The translations under genes were made by a program, and so were the position numbers. From contig CAVPBI010000022.1 of the NCBI GenBank assembly GCA_963701735.1, positions 1-64,000 on the forward strand: DNA of 64,000 bases, in the 5' to 3' direction. This DNA is from CAWABB01 sp963701735. GTDB taxonomy: Bacteria > Bacteroidota > Ignavibacteria > UBA10030 > UBA6906. Of the stretch, positions 1 through 9,282 are shown piece after piece. The number at the start of each line of letters is the position of its first letter. Position 1 is the stretch's first letter. The notes beneath the pieces were generated by a model. The model ran no database searches. It was given only the letters and a program-made list of their open reading frames with translations, and was not told the origin of the DNA.

Positions 1-276
1 GCGCCCGGGGGGGATTCCGGCGGAGCGCGTGCCGAATCCAGGTTAGCGCAAACGCTGGCGCATCATCTCGTAGCCTCGCCGCGAGAGCGCTTTGAGATTC
101 GGGCCCGCCTCCCCTTCCGACACGGGGAGAAAGCACGCGATGATGTACTTCACGGCAGGCTGAGGCGCAACGCCATGTTCACCACGGATTCCCCACTCCG
201 TGGCGGTCGGTTCTCTCCAGCAGGAACGACGCCCTGGAAATAACCCGGGCCTCTTGCTCGCCTTCAAGGAAGGTCC
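1..276. other. Left edge, no convincing gene
   Basis: This stretch lies downstream of the minus-strand Kelch/beta-helix gene. A 74-codon minus-strand frame (43-267) exists, but it has no clear ribosome binding site, no signal peptide and no family I recognise. I see no strong terminator stem. I leave it as non-coding or unknown. Confidence 0.4.
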
Positions 277-2837
277 TTATCTCAACAACAGCAGGGTGCG
301 CGTCTGGACGAATGTGCCCGCTCCGCTCTTGGAGTCTCGCCCGATGGGGAGGTCCAAAGGGTGGACCTGCAGCCGGCAAAAGTACGCGCCGCCTGACAGG
401 CCAATCGCATCAAACGTGACCTCATGGACCCCCGCCTCTTGCTTCTCATCCACCAACACATCCACCTCCCGCCCAAGGATGTCGTAGACCTTCAACGTCA
501 CATCACCCGCGGCCGGCATCTGGTACCTGATCACTGTGGTTGGGTTGAAGGGGTTGGGGTAGTTCTGATAGAGAACGGAAGTTAACGGCAATGTGGCCTC
601 AGGGGTGACGCCTTCAACAAGCGGATCACCCCGGAGGCTCTCATGGGCACCCATATCGGGCCTCGTCCCGGTCGGGTACGGACGGGCAAGCCCCCCGATA
701 TCGTATGCAGGAGCGCTGTACCAGACAGCAGCGATCTCCACCGAATCAGTGCCGGCACCAATGCACGGTGATGACTCTGCGAGACAGTAATCATCCACTG
801 CAGTATTTACAAACACAGGGTCAGCATCAACGTTGTTCTCATATACTCCGCTGTAGGAGCCGGCTGCAGCACCATCCCCGGAAAATTCAGATCTCCCTCC
901 CTGGATATCACAGTATAGAAAGTTTGGATCTGACCAGACATCCCCGATATGTACCTGATCCCCTCCGGAAACGGCCGTATTTCCATAGACGATGTTGTTG
1001 ATCAGGATTGGACTGCAGCCAGACAGGCACATGATGCCTCCCCCCAGTCGGCCGTGTTAGTGGCAATAGTATTGTTCGCGAGAACCGGATGCGCCAGGCT
1101 CCAGCAGAAGATGCCGCCCCCATACGGGGCATGATTATTGACGATGATGTTGTTCTCAATCCGCGGAGTTGCATGCTCCTCGACAGCCATGCCGCCTCCA
1201 GCAGCACTTGCGACATTCTGATAGATGGTGTTTCCAGATACGACCGGGCTGCCGCTCTCGCGAACAACAACGGGCCCGCCCTGACCTCGATTCGCAGTGA
1301 AGATATTCTTTGATATGACGGCGTTGGAACCACCGATGCATGCGATTCCACTGCCCAGTGAACCGAGGTGGTGCGAAAAGGTACTCTGCGTGATTGTCGG
1401 TGAAGCATGATAGATATAGATCGCCGGGCCAGCCTCGGGACGAGAAAGGTCCTCACTCTGGGCCAACTGCATGTTGGAATCAAAGAGACAGCAGGAAACC
1501 AGAACCTTGTCGAACTCCTTGATCAAGATTGCACCACCGCATCTATCGAAACCACTTCCGGTATTTGCCTTGCCGTTCCGCAAGACACTATAGACAATCT
1601 TTGAAGTGTCATTCGTGGATCCAGTGCTGTCGAACCGTATTCCATGCCAGCCAGTTTGTGTATCCGCGGCCCTGAATCGTATCGAATCCTCTTTTGTCCC
1701 AACCGCCAGGAGCCTCCCCTCAACATTCAATTTGTGGTGCCCCATGAAAACAACTTCCACTCCCGGCTCTACGGTGAGTGTTGAGTCGTTTGGAACTGTG
1801 ATTTCGCCATTGATGTAGTAGGGAGAACCATCCAGTGTCCAGGTTCCGCTCACAGTGCCTGAGGCAATATCCGTATGGAATGCCGGATCATACTCCCATA
1901 TCTCAAACCCACCACTCGACATATCAGGTGTTCCTCCAATGACATAGATCTTGCCACCCACCACCGCCCCTGCAAAAAACATGAACCTTCCTGGCATGTC
2001 CGACTTCGCGGTCCATGTATCGCTCACCGGATCGTACACCTCCACCGTGGCAAGCGCAATATTCGGCTGATTGGTTCCGCCAATGGCATAGATCTTCCCA
2101 TCGACAAGATATGTCTGCAAGCCAAATCTTGAGGTGGGCATATCCGCCTTCTTTGTCCATGTGTCGGTCTGCGGATTGTACGCGTAGACAGTCGAATATG
2201 GCACATAGTCTTCTACTGAGCCGCCACCAAATGTGTAGATGATTCCATCATGCACTGTTGCAGCGAAGACTCCTCCAGATTCAGGCCTCTCTTTCTTTGT
2301 TATCCAGGTATTTGTGTTCGGATCGTAGGCTTCACATGTACGAAGGTAAGGATAGCCGCCTATGACATAGATTACTCCATTGACGACAGAGGCCGTTGCA
2401 CCAAACCGTGCAGTCGGCATAGCTGTTTCTGTCGTCCAGGTGTTTGTCGCAGGATCGTAGGCTTCTACGGCATTTCTGAATATCGGATAGCCGCCGCCGA
2501 TGCAATAGACCAGTCCATCCACGACGGCAGAGGCAGGCCAGGACCTGCCAGTGGGAAGCGGCTTTTTCCCCTCCCAACTGTCTGTCGAGGGATTGTACAC
2601 TTCGTTGGCTGCTACCTCCACAAGGCCGACACCGAGTCCGCCAAGAACATAGATGCTGTCCCCAATAACGCTGGCGGCCGCCCCCACCCTGGGTGTTGGC
2701 ACATCGGTCTTCCTGGTCCAGGCGCCGCTGAAGGCGTGAGCCTGGATAGAACACAAGGCCAGGAGGACAAGGATCAGCCAGCACCTTCTGAAGGCCAGTC
2801 CTGTCGCCCCGAAAAGAAATCGCAGTCCGTTCCGCAT
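277..2837 (-). CDS. Kelch propeller + right-handed beta-helix protein with T9SS sorting domain (one frameshift)
   Basis: A predicted secreted surface protein of about 853 residues if the frame is restored. The start at 2837 has GGAGGAGG just upstream. A hydrophobic signal segment (about residues 10-32) ends in AHA. Six Kelch-type repeats follow (about 35-325), recognisable by GKIYVIGG-like strands and YDPxTDTW turns. Next is a parallel beta-helix region of right-handed repeats (about 326-700) with NTI/NNI ladder motifs. A type A sorting domain starts at YQNYPNPFNP (about 755) and ends in a Leu/Arg tail. The reading frame breaks at a run of six C on the plus strand (1040-1045); one extra base restores an uninterrupted protein (GGGI/MCLSGC continuation). 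The neighbours are an orphan sorting domain and a lipoprotein. Function is inferred: an adhesin or polysaccharide-binding surface protein. The ligand is unknown. Confidence 0.8.
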
Positions 2838-2878
2838 ATAGCCTCCTCCATGATGCAGTCGAGTCTTGCTGCCCCCCC

Positions 2879-3160
2879 TCACCGCTTCAGCACTATCCTC
2901 TTCGTTGCCGTGAAATCCCCCGCCTGGAACACGCAGAGATAGCTGCCTTCGGCCATCCCGACGGCGTCAAACTCGATTTCGAACGTGCCCGCCTCTTTCT
3001 CCTCATCGTGTAACCTTCGGACGAGCCCGCTCTCGGCATCGACGATGTCCACTCGCACTCTCGATCGGCAGGGCACGCAGAATTTGATCGTGGTTCTCTC
3101 GCTGAACGGGTTGGGATAGTTCTGACTCAGGTGGAACTCCGATGGGATCATCTCTTTCAT
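2879..3160 (-). CDS. Orphan T9SS type A sorting-domain protein, 93 aa (copy 1)
   Basis: The entire 93-residue product is a sorting-domain module. It opens with a short MKEMIPSEF lead, then LSQNYPNPFS, a beta-sandwich pattern (IKFCV, VRVDIVD, AGTFEIEFDA, GSYLCVFQAG), and an ATKRIVLKR tail. There is no cargo domain and no Sec or Tat signal peptide, so the usual export route does not apply. The start codon lacks a strong Shine-Dalgarno (GGAA only). A second gene of exactly the same length and architecture lies at 11456-11737, and both sit directly upstream of a Kelch gene. It is not the frameshifted tail of the preceding lipoprotein, which ends at 3224 with the same C-terminus as its paralogues. 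The role is unknown. Confidence 0.65.
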   Translation of the reverse strand: MKEMIPSEFHLSQNYPNPFSERTTIKFCVPCRSRVRVDIVDAESGLVRRLHDEEKEAGTFEIEFDAVGMAEGSYLCVFQAGDFTATKRIVLKR

Positions 3161-3223
3161 GACGTTCCAAGCAACGAAGCCCCGCTAACCACAGCGGGGC
3201 CTCACAAGGTTGCAGAAGATGGT

Positions 3224-3838
3224 TCAATGTGATTTGACGAACCCATCACCGACGCCATCCCAATCGACAGGGAATTCTCTCACGGTAGTGGTGAGATTGC
3301 CAAACACCTGCATCCCCGTCAATGCGCCGCCTCTTCCATGTCCTACCTGCTTCAGGGGGCTGACCCACCCTACCCCCGAAACGAACGTACCCTTGCCGTT
3401 CCAGGTGAATTCCCATATTCCGCCCAGCGCCTCGGGTGCATCAGGCGTGACTGTCTGTTTTCCCCAACAGGTCATCTCGCCAGTGGACGGATCCGTCGTG
3501 AAGTTCATTTCAAGAACCGCATCTCCGCTAAGAAGATCTGGCGGGCTGCCGGGACCCTCGCCGGGATACGTGACATCGAACCGGCTCTTGAGGAGCATAC
3601 CCCTGAGGATCATCTTTCCGTCAGGTAGAGTCTTCGAGAACCCGGGATCCACGATGAATGGTGGATCGTCAAATCTCGCACTTGCCGTCGATGTAAACTC
3701 TCTCGCAGCATTCTTTTCCAGCGAACCCGGCACGACCGCGGGATTGTCGGTGGGCGAGACCGGCTGCGCCGGGTTGTCTGAGCACCCCACCTCCGCGAGC
3801 ACAACAAACGCCAGCAGCAGCAACGTAATGGCTTTCAT
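3224..3838 (-). CDS. Predicted lipoprotein, cassette family (copy 1)
   Basis: A 204-residue exported protein. The start is preceded by AAAGGGC, as in its two paralogues. A hydrophobic signal sequence ends in VGCSDNPAQPVSPTD; the Cys probably becomes lipidated, although the lipobox has an unusual Glu at -3. The family signature SDNPA/S-x-PVSPTDxx, the HGRGG(A/N)-x-x-GMQ motif and the C-terminal VGDGF(V/I)K-x-H are shared with 8564-9154 (and in part with 16417-17058). I know no named domain for it. It lies between HTCS-1 and the orphan sorting domain and probably belongs to the same transcript. The substrate or partner is unknown. Confidence 0.7.
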   Translation of the reverse strand: MKAITLLLLAFVVLAEVGCSDNPAQPVSPTDNPAVVPGSLEKNAAREFTSTASARFDDPPFIVDPGFSKTLPDGKMILRGMLLKSRFDVTYPGEGPGSPPDLLSGDAVLEMNFTTDPSTGEMTCWGKQTVTPDAPEALGGIWEFTWNGKGTFVSGVGWVSPLKQVGHGRGGALTGMQVFGNLTTTVREFPVDWDGVGDGFVKSH

Positions 3839-4078
3839 GGCTTTGCCCTTTCTATTGATTTGTGAATTACGCGAAGCGATAGGCCCAGCCCTCTGGCCGA
3901 GGCTGGCCTCCCCCGCAGGATCGCCGCTCTGATGGCGGATCGATTCCCCCCTGAACTCAATGGGTGCAGGTCAAACGGGTTGTGCCGCTATGATACTAAC
4001 CGGGGGGGGCGCTCTGCCACCAGCTATGCGGAAAAAACCATCGATCCTGCTTTTCCGGTGGGCCGGAGAGGGTGTTCT

Positions 4079-7000
4079 CTATTGCCGGGCGGAACTGCGG
4101 TGATAGTGCGAAGGGGGGCTGCCGAATTGCCTCTTGAAACATTCGGCAAAATACGCGGGATTGCTGAATCCTACCTCAAATGCGACTTCCGTGACATTTC
4201 CGAACCTGTTCTCTATCAGTTGTGCTGCCTTGCTCAATCTCGTCCTCTTGATCAGCTCGCTCGGTTGCTCCCCGATCAGCGATTCGATCTTCTTCAGCAA
4301 CAACGATCTGCTCACAGCCATTTCCGCTGCCAGCGACTCCACTCCGAATGCCGGATCTGACATATGCTCGACGATCGTTGCCACAGCTCTTTGAACGAAT
4401 TGCTGATCAACCGGCGTGATCTTCTGCTCGTCTATTTCAAACAGACCATGCTTTCTGAAGTGCTCATGAATCCTCTTCCGCTGCTCGATGAGGTTCCGAA
4501 TCCTTGCCTTTATTTCCTCAGGCTCAAACGGCTTCATGATGTAGTCGTCGGCACCTTTCTCGAATCCTTCAATTTTGTCCTGGCTTGAGGCCTTGGCCGT
4601 CAGCAGGATCACGGGGATGTGACTCGTCCGCTCATCCGCCTTGAGCTTCGCGCACAGCGCGAACCCGTCCAGCTTCGGCATCATCACATCGCTTACAATG
4701 ATATCGGGCATGCCCTCAATCGATTTGTCCCACCCGTCTGCGCCATCAATGGCTTCAAGAATGTTGTATCCCTCGTCAAGATCGCGGCGGATGTAGTGCC
4801 TGACATCGGCGTTGTCTTCCACGATGAGAAGGACCGGTTTCGCTGATTCCTCGAAGGTGTGGCCCGGGGCTTTCTCGGGACGCACCCCCTCCTGGTCACT
4901 CAGGATGTCCGGAATTGCAGTAGCGCGGTCTTCCCATCCTTTCTCTGTCTCCTCCGGCCCGCAAATCTCCTCCGCAACCAGGTGCGCTTTCCCAAGGGGG
5001 AGGCGAACAATGAATGCGGATCCCCGCCCTTCCTCACTCTCCACTGCGATTGTTCCTTTGTGCAGTTCCACCAATTCCCGCGTCAGGGACAGCCCAATGC
5101 CCGTCCCTTCCTGTTCCCTGGTGTGGCTGCCATCGACTTGATAGAAGCGATCGAAGATCCGCGGAATGTGCCCCGCCGGAATCCCGATGCCCGTGTCACT
5201 TACGCGCACGCTCACATACGCAGCGTCCTGGCCTACCGAGAGCTCAACCCGCCCGCCTTCCGGCGTGAACTTGAAGGCATTGGAAAGGATGTTGGTGATG
5301 ATCTTCTGAACCTTATCCCTGTCGAGGTAGACCACAATGTTCTCTGCAGCCGATGTGAAAGTCACCGAAATCTTCTTCCGTTCGGCATATGAGCAGAACG
5401 ATTGCAGAAGGCCCTTGAGCAGGGGGACGATATCCTCGGGGGCAGTCTGTAGCTTCATACTGCCGGATTCAAGCCTGGAAAGGTCAAGCAGCTGATTGAC
5501 CAGCTGCAGGAGTCGGGTGGCGTTTCTGTGCACAAGCCCGAGTTCGTCCTGTGTTTGCGGGTCCCCTGAGGCCTCCCGCATTCGCTTGACAGGCCCCATG
5601 ATCAGGGTGAGTGGAGTGCGGAACTCGTGGGAAATGTTTGCAAAGAACCGTGATTTGAGCTCATCCACCTCGCGCAGCTTCGTTGCCTCGAACCTGCTCA
5701 TTTCGAATTCATGGCGGATCCTGAGACGCCGCACTTGCATTCTCCAGGCCCCGTAGATCAACCCCGCAAGCACAAGGGCATAGAAACCATAGGCCCAACG
5801 ACTCTTCCACCATGGGGGCGAGATGACGATGGCGATCGACGTCCCGGCCTCGTTCCAGACTCCCTCATTGTTAGACCCTTTGACCCTGAACACATATTCG
5901 CCGGGGGCCAGATTGGGATAGGAGGCATACCGGCGCGTCCCAGCGTGGACCCAGTCCCTGTCAACTCCTTCCATCATGTATGCGTACTGGTTTCTCTCCG
6001 GGCTGATGTAGCTCAGCGCGGCGAATTCAAAGGAGAGGAAGTTCTCGTCGTACGGTAGATGGATCTCCTTCGTAAGTTGAGCAGGCCTGTCGAACTTTCT
6101 GAACGAGGTGAGGACGATAGGCGGGACAAACAGATTGTCCCGTATGCTGTCGGGGTGAAATACCGTGAGTCCGTTGGCCGACCCGAAATACATCTCCCCG
6201 CCTTTCCCTCTGTCCGCTCCTCCGAACATGATATCCGCTGCGGGGACCAGACCGTACGATGCATCGTAGTGTTTGCTGCGCCCTGTTTCCGGGTCAAACA
6301 TGCAAATGCCGTTGGTGGTGCTTACCCAGTAATTCCCACGCTGATCTTCATGGATCCCCCGTACGTTGTTGCTCGGCAGACCCTGCTTCTCGGTAAAACT
6401 GGTGAAATCGTTGGTCTGTGGGTTCCATCGGTGCAGGCCGGATCTGGTGGCAAACCAGAGCCTGTTCTTGCTGTCCTGATACGGCCAGTTGACGGGCTCG
6501 CCGCACCAACTGGAAGGATTTCGGGGATCCGACAGGTACTCCTCGACTGTGCCTGCCTCCTGGTCGTAACGCACGAGTCTCCCCATCATGGTCGTCACCC
6601 AGAGAAACCCGAGCCGGTCTTCCTGGAGGAAGTAGATCGGCTGCTGAAGATTCAGGACCTCCTTCGCGTCTCCTTTCCGGAGATCGACAAGGTAGACACC
6701 GCCCCGGTTGGTTCCTATATAGTACCCCTTGCGGCCATTCACGGTGTTAGAAGCCGTCATGAGGAATTCCCTCTTCGATGAGGGTAGACCGCCGATGTCG
6801 TGGCCCAAACTGTCAAGAACGAGTGTGCCTCCATCAGGTCGAAGGAAGACCATTCCCCCTCCTTCATCCGGACGATACACATAGGCCAACCGATTCTGTC
6901 CGAAGGAATAGGGCACAAAGCTCTGCTTTCTGGTGTCAAACTTGTGCCACGCTGTTCTGTATCCCATGACCCAGGTGTTGTCGTCTCTGTCAACGGCGAT

Positions 7001-8110
7001 CCCAATCCCAACGTCTCCCATGGCGAAGTTCCTGAAGGGAAGCGTCGCCAGGTTACGTTTCTGGAGGCCGATGTCGGTACCCAGCAGGAGCGATCCGGAA
7101 CGCTCGATGCAGAGGAACGTGACAACCCTCTCCATCAGGCGAAGGAACTCCTGTTGTCCCCGATCAAAGCTGAAGAGACCATGCTCGGTGACGATCCAGA
7201 GGAGGCCTGACCGCGGATCGAGGCAGAGCCAAGCGATGTTGTTTCGAGGGTTGAGCCACGTGTCCAGCCCCTTGGGATCGTACCGATACGTCGTAGAGCT
7301 ACCGTCGCTGGGGTTGTAGCGCACCAATCCTTGCTGCGTTCCCAGCCAAACCGTGCCGGTCTCGTCCTCAAGTATGGAGGTAATCCAATACGCTGCTACG
7401 ACATTGAACAAAATAGCCTTCCAGCCCTCCTGGTTCCTCAAACAGTGTTCGAACTTCCCAGTCGCAAAGTTGAACTTGTCCAGGCCCGCTGCCGTGCCGA
7501 ACCAGAGTGACCCGTCTCTGCTTTGGTAGATAGCTCCCACGGAGTTGTGTGCAATGCTGCCAGGGTCGCCACTGTCATGGAACACAGGGGTGAACTCCTC
7601 CGACGTCCTGTCAAAGCGGTACAGACCACTCCACGAACCCACCCAGAAACCGCCTGATGTGTCTTCACAGATTGTGCTCACATTGTTGCTGGGATCAGTC
7701 CTTGCTGCCCGGGGATTCGGTGTGAAATGGCGGAAGGTGCCGGTTGACCGGTCGAATTTCTCCAGACCCGACCAGCTCCCGATCCACAGAATTCCTTCAC
7801 TGTCCTCGTAGAGGGTGGAAAGCCGGTTGTCCGCAAGACTGGCAGTGTCACCGCCGTTGTGTTTGTGGGCGACGAAGGTGTATCCATCGTAGCGATGGAG
7901 GCCACTCCACGTGGCAACCCAGATGAAGCCCGCCCTGTCCTGGAGAATGCAGCTGACATGCGTTGCGGCACCCTGATCAAGGGGGAGAGTCTCAAAAGCG
8001 AGGTCGTCTTGCTGAGAGTGGACGGGCGTCTGCACTACGACAAGCACCAGCGACAGCAGGAGCAACACCTTCAGCAGGGGCCCCTTTGGTGCGGACCGGT
8101 CGTCTGACAT
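4079..8110 (-). CDS. Hybrid two-component system sensor/regulator (HTCS-1)
   Basis: A 1343-residue one-protein signalling system. The start at 8110 is chosen because GGAGGG lies 8 nt upstream and a signal peptide follows (VHSQQ cleavage region). The order is: a periplasmic two-component regulator propeller repeat domain (about 35-685, repeats such as GFIWVATWSGLHRYD), a Y_Y_Y domain (about 690-760), a transmembrane helix (about 765-785), HisKA with the phospho-acceptor in NISHEFRTPL (His about 828), HATPase with DTGIGIP, a receiver with Asp about 1141 (SDVMMPK), and an AraC-type HTH at the end (VGFSNPAYF). The family senses polysaccharide breakdown products and activates nearby genes. By inference it controls the downstream lipoprotein, orphan sorting domain and Kelch genes. 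HTCS-2 is its paralogue. Confidence 0.92.
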   Translation of the reverse strand: MSDDRSAPKGPLLKVLLLLSLVLVVVQTPVHSQQDDLAFETLPLDQGAATHVSCILQDRAGFIWVATWSGLHRYDGYTFVAHKHNGGDTASLADNRLSTLYEDSEGILWIGSWSGLEKFDRSTGTFRHFTPNPRAARTDPSNNVSTICEDTSGGFWVGSWSGLYRFDRTSEEFTPVFHDSGDPGSIAHNSVGAIYQSRDGSLWFGTAAGLDKFNFATGKFEHCLRNQEGWKAILFNVVAAYWITSILEDETGTVWLGTQQGLVRYNPSDGSSTTYRYDPKGLDTWLNPRNNIAWLCLDPRSGLLWIVTEHGLFSFDRGQQEFLRLMERVVTFLCIERSGSLLLGTDIGLQKRNLATLPFRNFAMGDVGIGIAVDRDDNTWVMGYRTAWHKFDTRKQSFVPYSFGQNRLAYVYRPDEGGGMVFLRPDGGTLVLDSLGHDIGGLPSSKREFLMTASNTVNGRKGYYIGTNRGGVYLVDLRKGDAKEVLNLQQPIYFLQEDRLGFLWVTTMMGRLVRYDQEAGTVEEYLSDPRNPSSWCGEPVNWPYQDSKNRLWFATRSGLHRWNPQTNDFTSFTEKQGLPSNNVRGIHEDQRGNYWVSTTNGICMFDPETGRSKHYDASYGLVPAADIMFGGADRGKGGEMYFGSANGLTVFHPDSIRDNLFVPPIVLTSFRKFDRPAQLTKEIHLPYDENFLSFEFAALSYISPERNQYAYMMEGVDRDWVHAGTRRYASYPNLAPGEYVFRVKGSNNEGVWNEAGTSIAIVISPPWWKSRWAYGFYALVLAGLIYGAWRMQVRRLRIRHEFEMSRFEATKLREVDELKSRFFANISHEFRTPLTLIMGPVKRMREASGDPQTQDELGLVHRNATRLLQLVNQLLDLSRLESGSMKLQTAPEDIVPLLKGLLQSFCSYAERKKISVTFTSAAENIVVYLDRDKVQKIITNILSNAFKFTPEGGRVELSVGQDAAYVSVRVSDTGIGIPAGHIPRIFDRFYQVDGSHTREQEGTGIGLSLTRELVELHKGTIAVESEEGRGSAFIVRLPLGKAHLVAEEICGPEETEKGWEDRATAIPDILSDQEGVRPEKAPGHTFEESAKPVLLIVEDNADVRHYIRRDLDEGYNILEAIDGADGWDKSIEGMPDIIVSDVMMPKLDGFALCAKLKADERTSHIPVILLTAKASSQDKIEGFEKGADDYIMKPFEPEEIKARIRNLIEQRKRIHEHFRKHGLFEIDEQKITPVDQQFVQRAVATIVEHMSDPAFGVESLAAEMAVSRSLLLKKIESLIGEQPSELIKRTRLSKAAQLIENRFGNVTEVAFEVGFSNPAYFAECFKRQFGSPPSHYHRSSARQ

Positions 8111-8276
8111 GAGTTCGACCCTCCTCTTCGTCGGTAGACGGGAGGCTTTGCTACCCTGGGATGAGCAGTCGTGTCGCGTTCGAGGAGGGAGTGCAGATGG
8201 AAGCAAATAGCAGGTGCGCTACCGGGTCAGGCGCGGAATCACGGCCTCCGCATTCGACCTATGTTCGCCTGGGCGC

Positions 8277-8305
8277 ATCTTATTGAAGTCCTCCGCAAAT
8301 GTCAA
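8277..8305 (-). promoter_or_regulatory. Sigma70-type promoter of HTCS-1
   Basis: On the minus strand TTGACA (8305-8300) and TAAGAT (8282-8277) are separated by exactly 17 bp. The same -35 and -10 hexamers with the same 17-bp spacing, and similar spacer sequence, occur in front of HTCS-2 (16180-16152). The predicted leader to the start codon is about 160 nt and is also conserved between the two genes. The rest of the 8111-8563 gap holds the leader and the hairpin at 8457-8487. Confidence 0.65.
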
Positions 8306-8456
8306 GGACCGTCGTGACGGAGTGCAACGGCTGGAAGCACGCCTCCATGAAGAACTTACAGCAATGACGGCAGCCGCTAGCTTCTAACCTATACACTTAT
8401 CGCCCTCAGAGAATGGGCGCAGGGTCTGGAGCGGGGGCGGTCCCGGTATTACATAG

Positions 8457-8487
8457 AGATGCCCGGGTAATGGCTGCCCGGGCATCT
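8457..8487 (-). terminator. Hairpin downstream of lipoprotein-2
   Basis: A perfect 11-bp inverted repeat, AGATGCCCGGG / CCCGGGCATCT, with a 9-nt loop. It lies about 75 bp past the lipoprotein stop and upstream of the HTCS-1 promoter, where a terminator is expected. There is no long U tract, so it could instead be a processing or pausing structure. The equivalent gap before HTCS-2 has its own stem at 16321-16353. Confidence 0.55.
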
Positions 8488-8563
8488 TCTGCACTCATTC
8501 ACCGCAAATTGGTTTAGCCGTCAATCCGCAGCGTACACGAGATCACCGTTCGCCATTTCGCAC

Positions 8564-9154
8564 TCAGTGCTCCTTGATGAAACCATCACCCACAGCCTCC
8601 CAGTATATGGGCACCGGGTAATGAGCGGGATCGGTGTAGACAGTGAGGGTGGCGGTCGTAAACATCTGCATTCCATCGATATTTCCACCCCTCCCATGGG
8701 CCACCATCTTCAAAGGCAAAGTGAATACCAATGGGTTGCTTGTCCTGGACCTATATCCTTCGTATGTACCCTCCCATTTCCCACCATTGGCAGCGGCGGG
8801 TTCAGACGTCCACGACCCGTGGCAAGGACCCTCGCCGGTATAGACGTCGAGCTTGAGAGTCAGATAGTGCTTCATTATTCCAGTTCCGCGTGGATCCGAT
8901 GAAGTAACGTCGTCCCATACAGCCACATCCTTCATATGCAACGTCCCCCCAGCAATCTTGTAGCCAGCTTGTTGGTCAAACCAAATGGGATGACTGGATA
9001 TGGTGAATCCGACGTTATTGCTCTTCCCAAGTGACGTCGGCGGCTGTGCGGCCTGGTCTGTCGGCGACACCGGCACAGCCGAATTATCGGAACACCCCAC
9101 CAGCACAAACGCCACGCTCGCCGCCAGCAGGAGAACTGCAGACAGAGTCTTCAT
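8564..9154 (-). CDS. Predicted lipoprotein, cassette family (copy 2)
   Basis: A 196-residue lipoprotein with lipobox LVGC and the family start SDNSAVPVSPTDQAAQ. AGAAAGGGC is the Shine-Dalgarno. The body carries the shared GxWEGTYEGYRS-like strand, HGRGGNIDGMQMF and the VGDGFIKEH end. It follows Kelch-2 by 128 bp, with a GC-rich hairpin between them, and is followed by a terminator-like stem. It is probably cotranscribed with Kelch-2. No named domain is recognised. An outer-membrane or periplasmic partner of the Kelch protein is a guess based on its repeated association. Confidence 0.7.
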   Translation of the reverse strand: MKTLSAVLLLAASVAFVLVGCSDNSAVPVSPTDQAAQPPTSLGKSNNVGFTISSHPIWFDQQAGYKIAGGTLHMKDVAVWDDVTSSDPRGTGIMKHYLTLKLDVYTGEGPCHGSWTSEPAAANGGKWEGTYEGYRSRTSNPLVFTLPLKMVAHGRGGNIDGMQMFTTATLTVYTDPAHYPVPIYWEAVGDGFIKEH

Positions 9155-9192
9155 GACTTTGCCCTTTCTGGATTGTTATGTGATATCAACTG

Positions 9193-9218
9193 GGCCCGGA
9201 GAGTGCTCCTTCCGGGCC
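9193..9218 (-). other. Intergenic hairpin between Kelch-2 and lipoprotein-2
   Basis: GGCCCGGA and TCCGGGCC form an 8-bp stem with a 10-nt loop. A matching stem sits at the same place between Kelch-3 and lipoprotein-3 (17097-17122), followed in both by the same GGGACGGTCGCTGCCGCAC block. It could tune the lipoprotein:Kelch ratio or protect an mRNA end. Confidence 0.4.
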
Positions 9219-9282
9219 GGGACGGTCGCTGCCGCACGCCACCTCCTGCCTTGGGCGGAAGGATGGGTGCGGTCACGTTCAC

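Noticed and set aside
43..267. A 74-codon minus-strand frame at the left edge
   Set aside because: No ribosome binding site, signal, or recognisable family; could be a gene tail, but nothing supports it.
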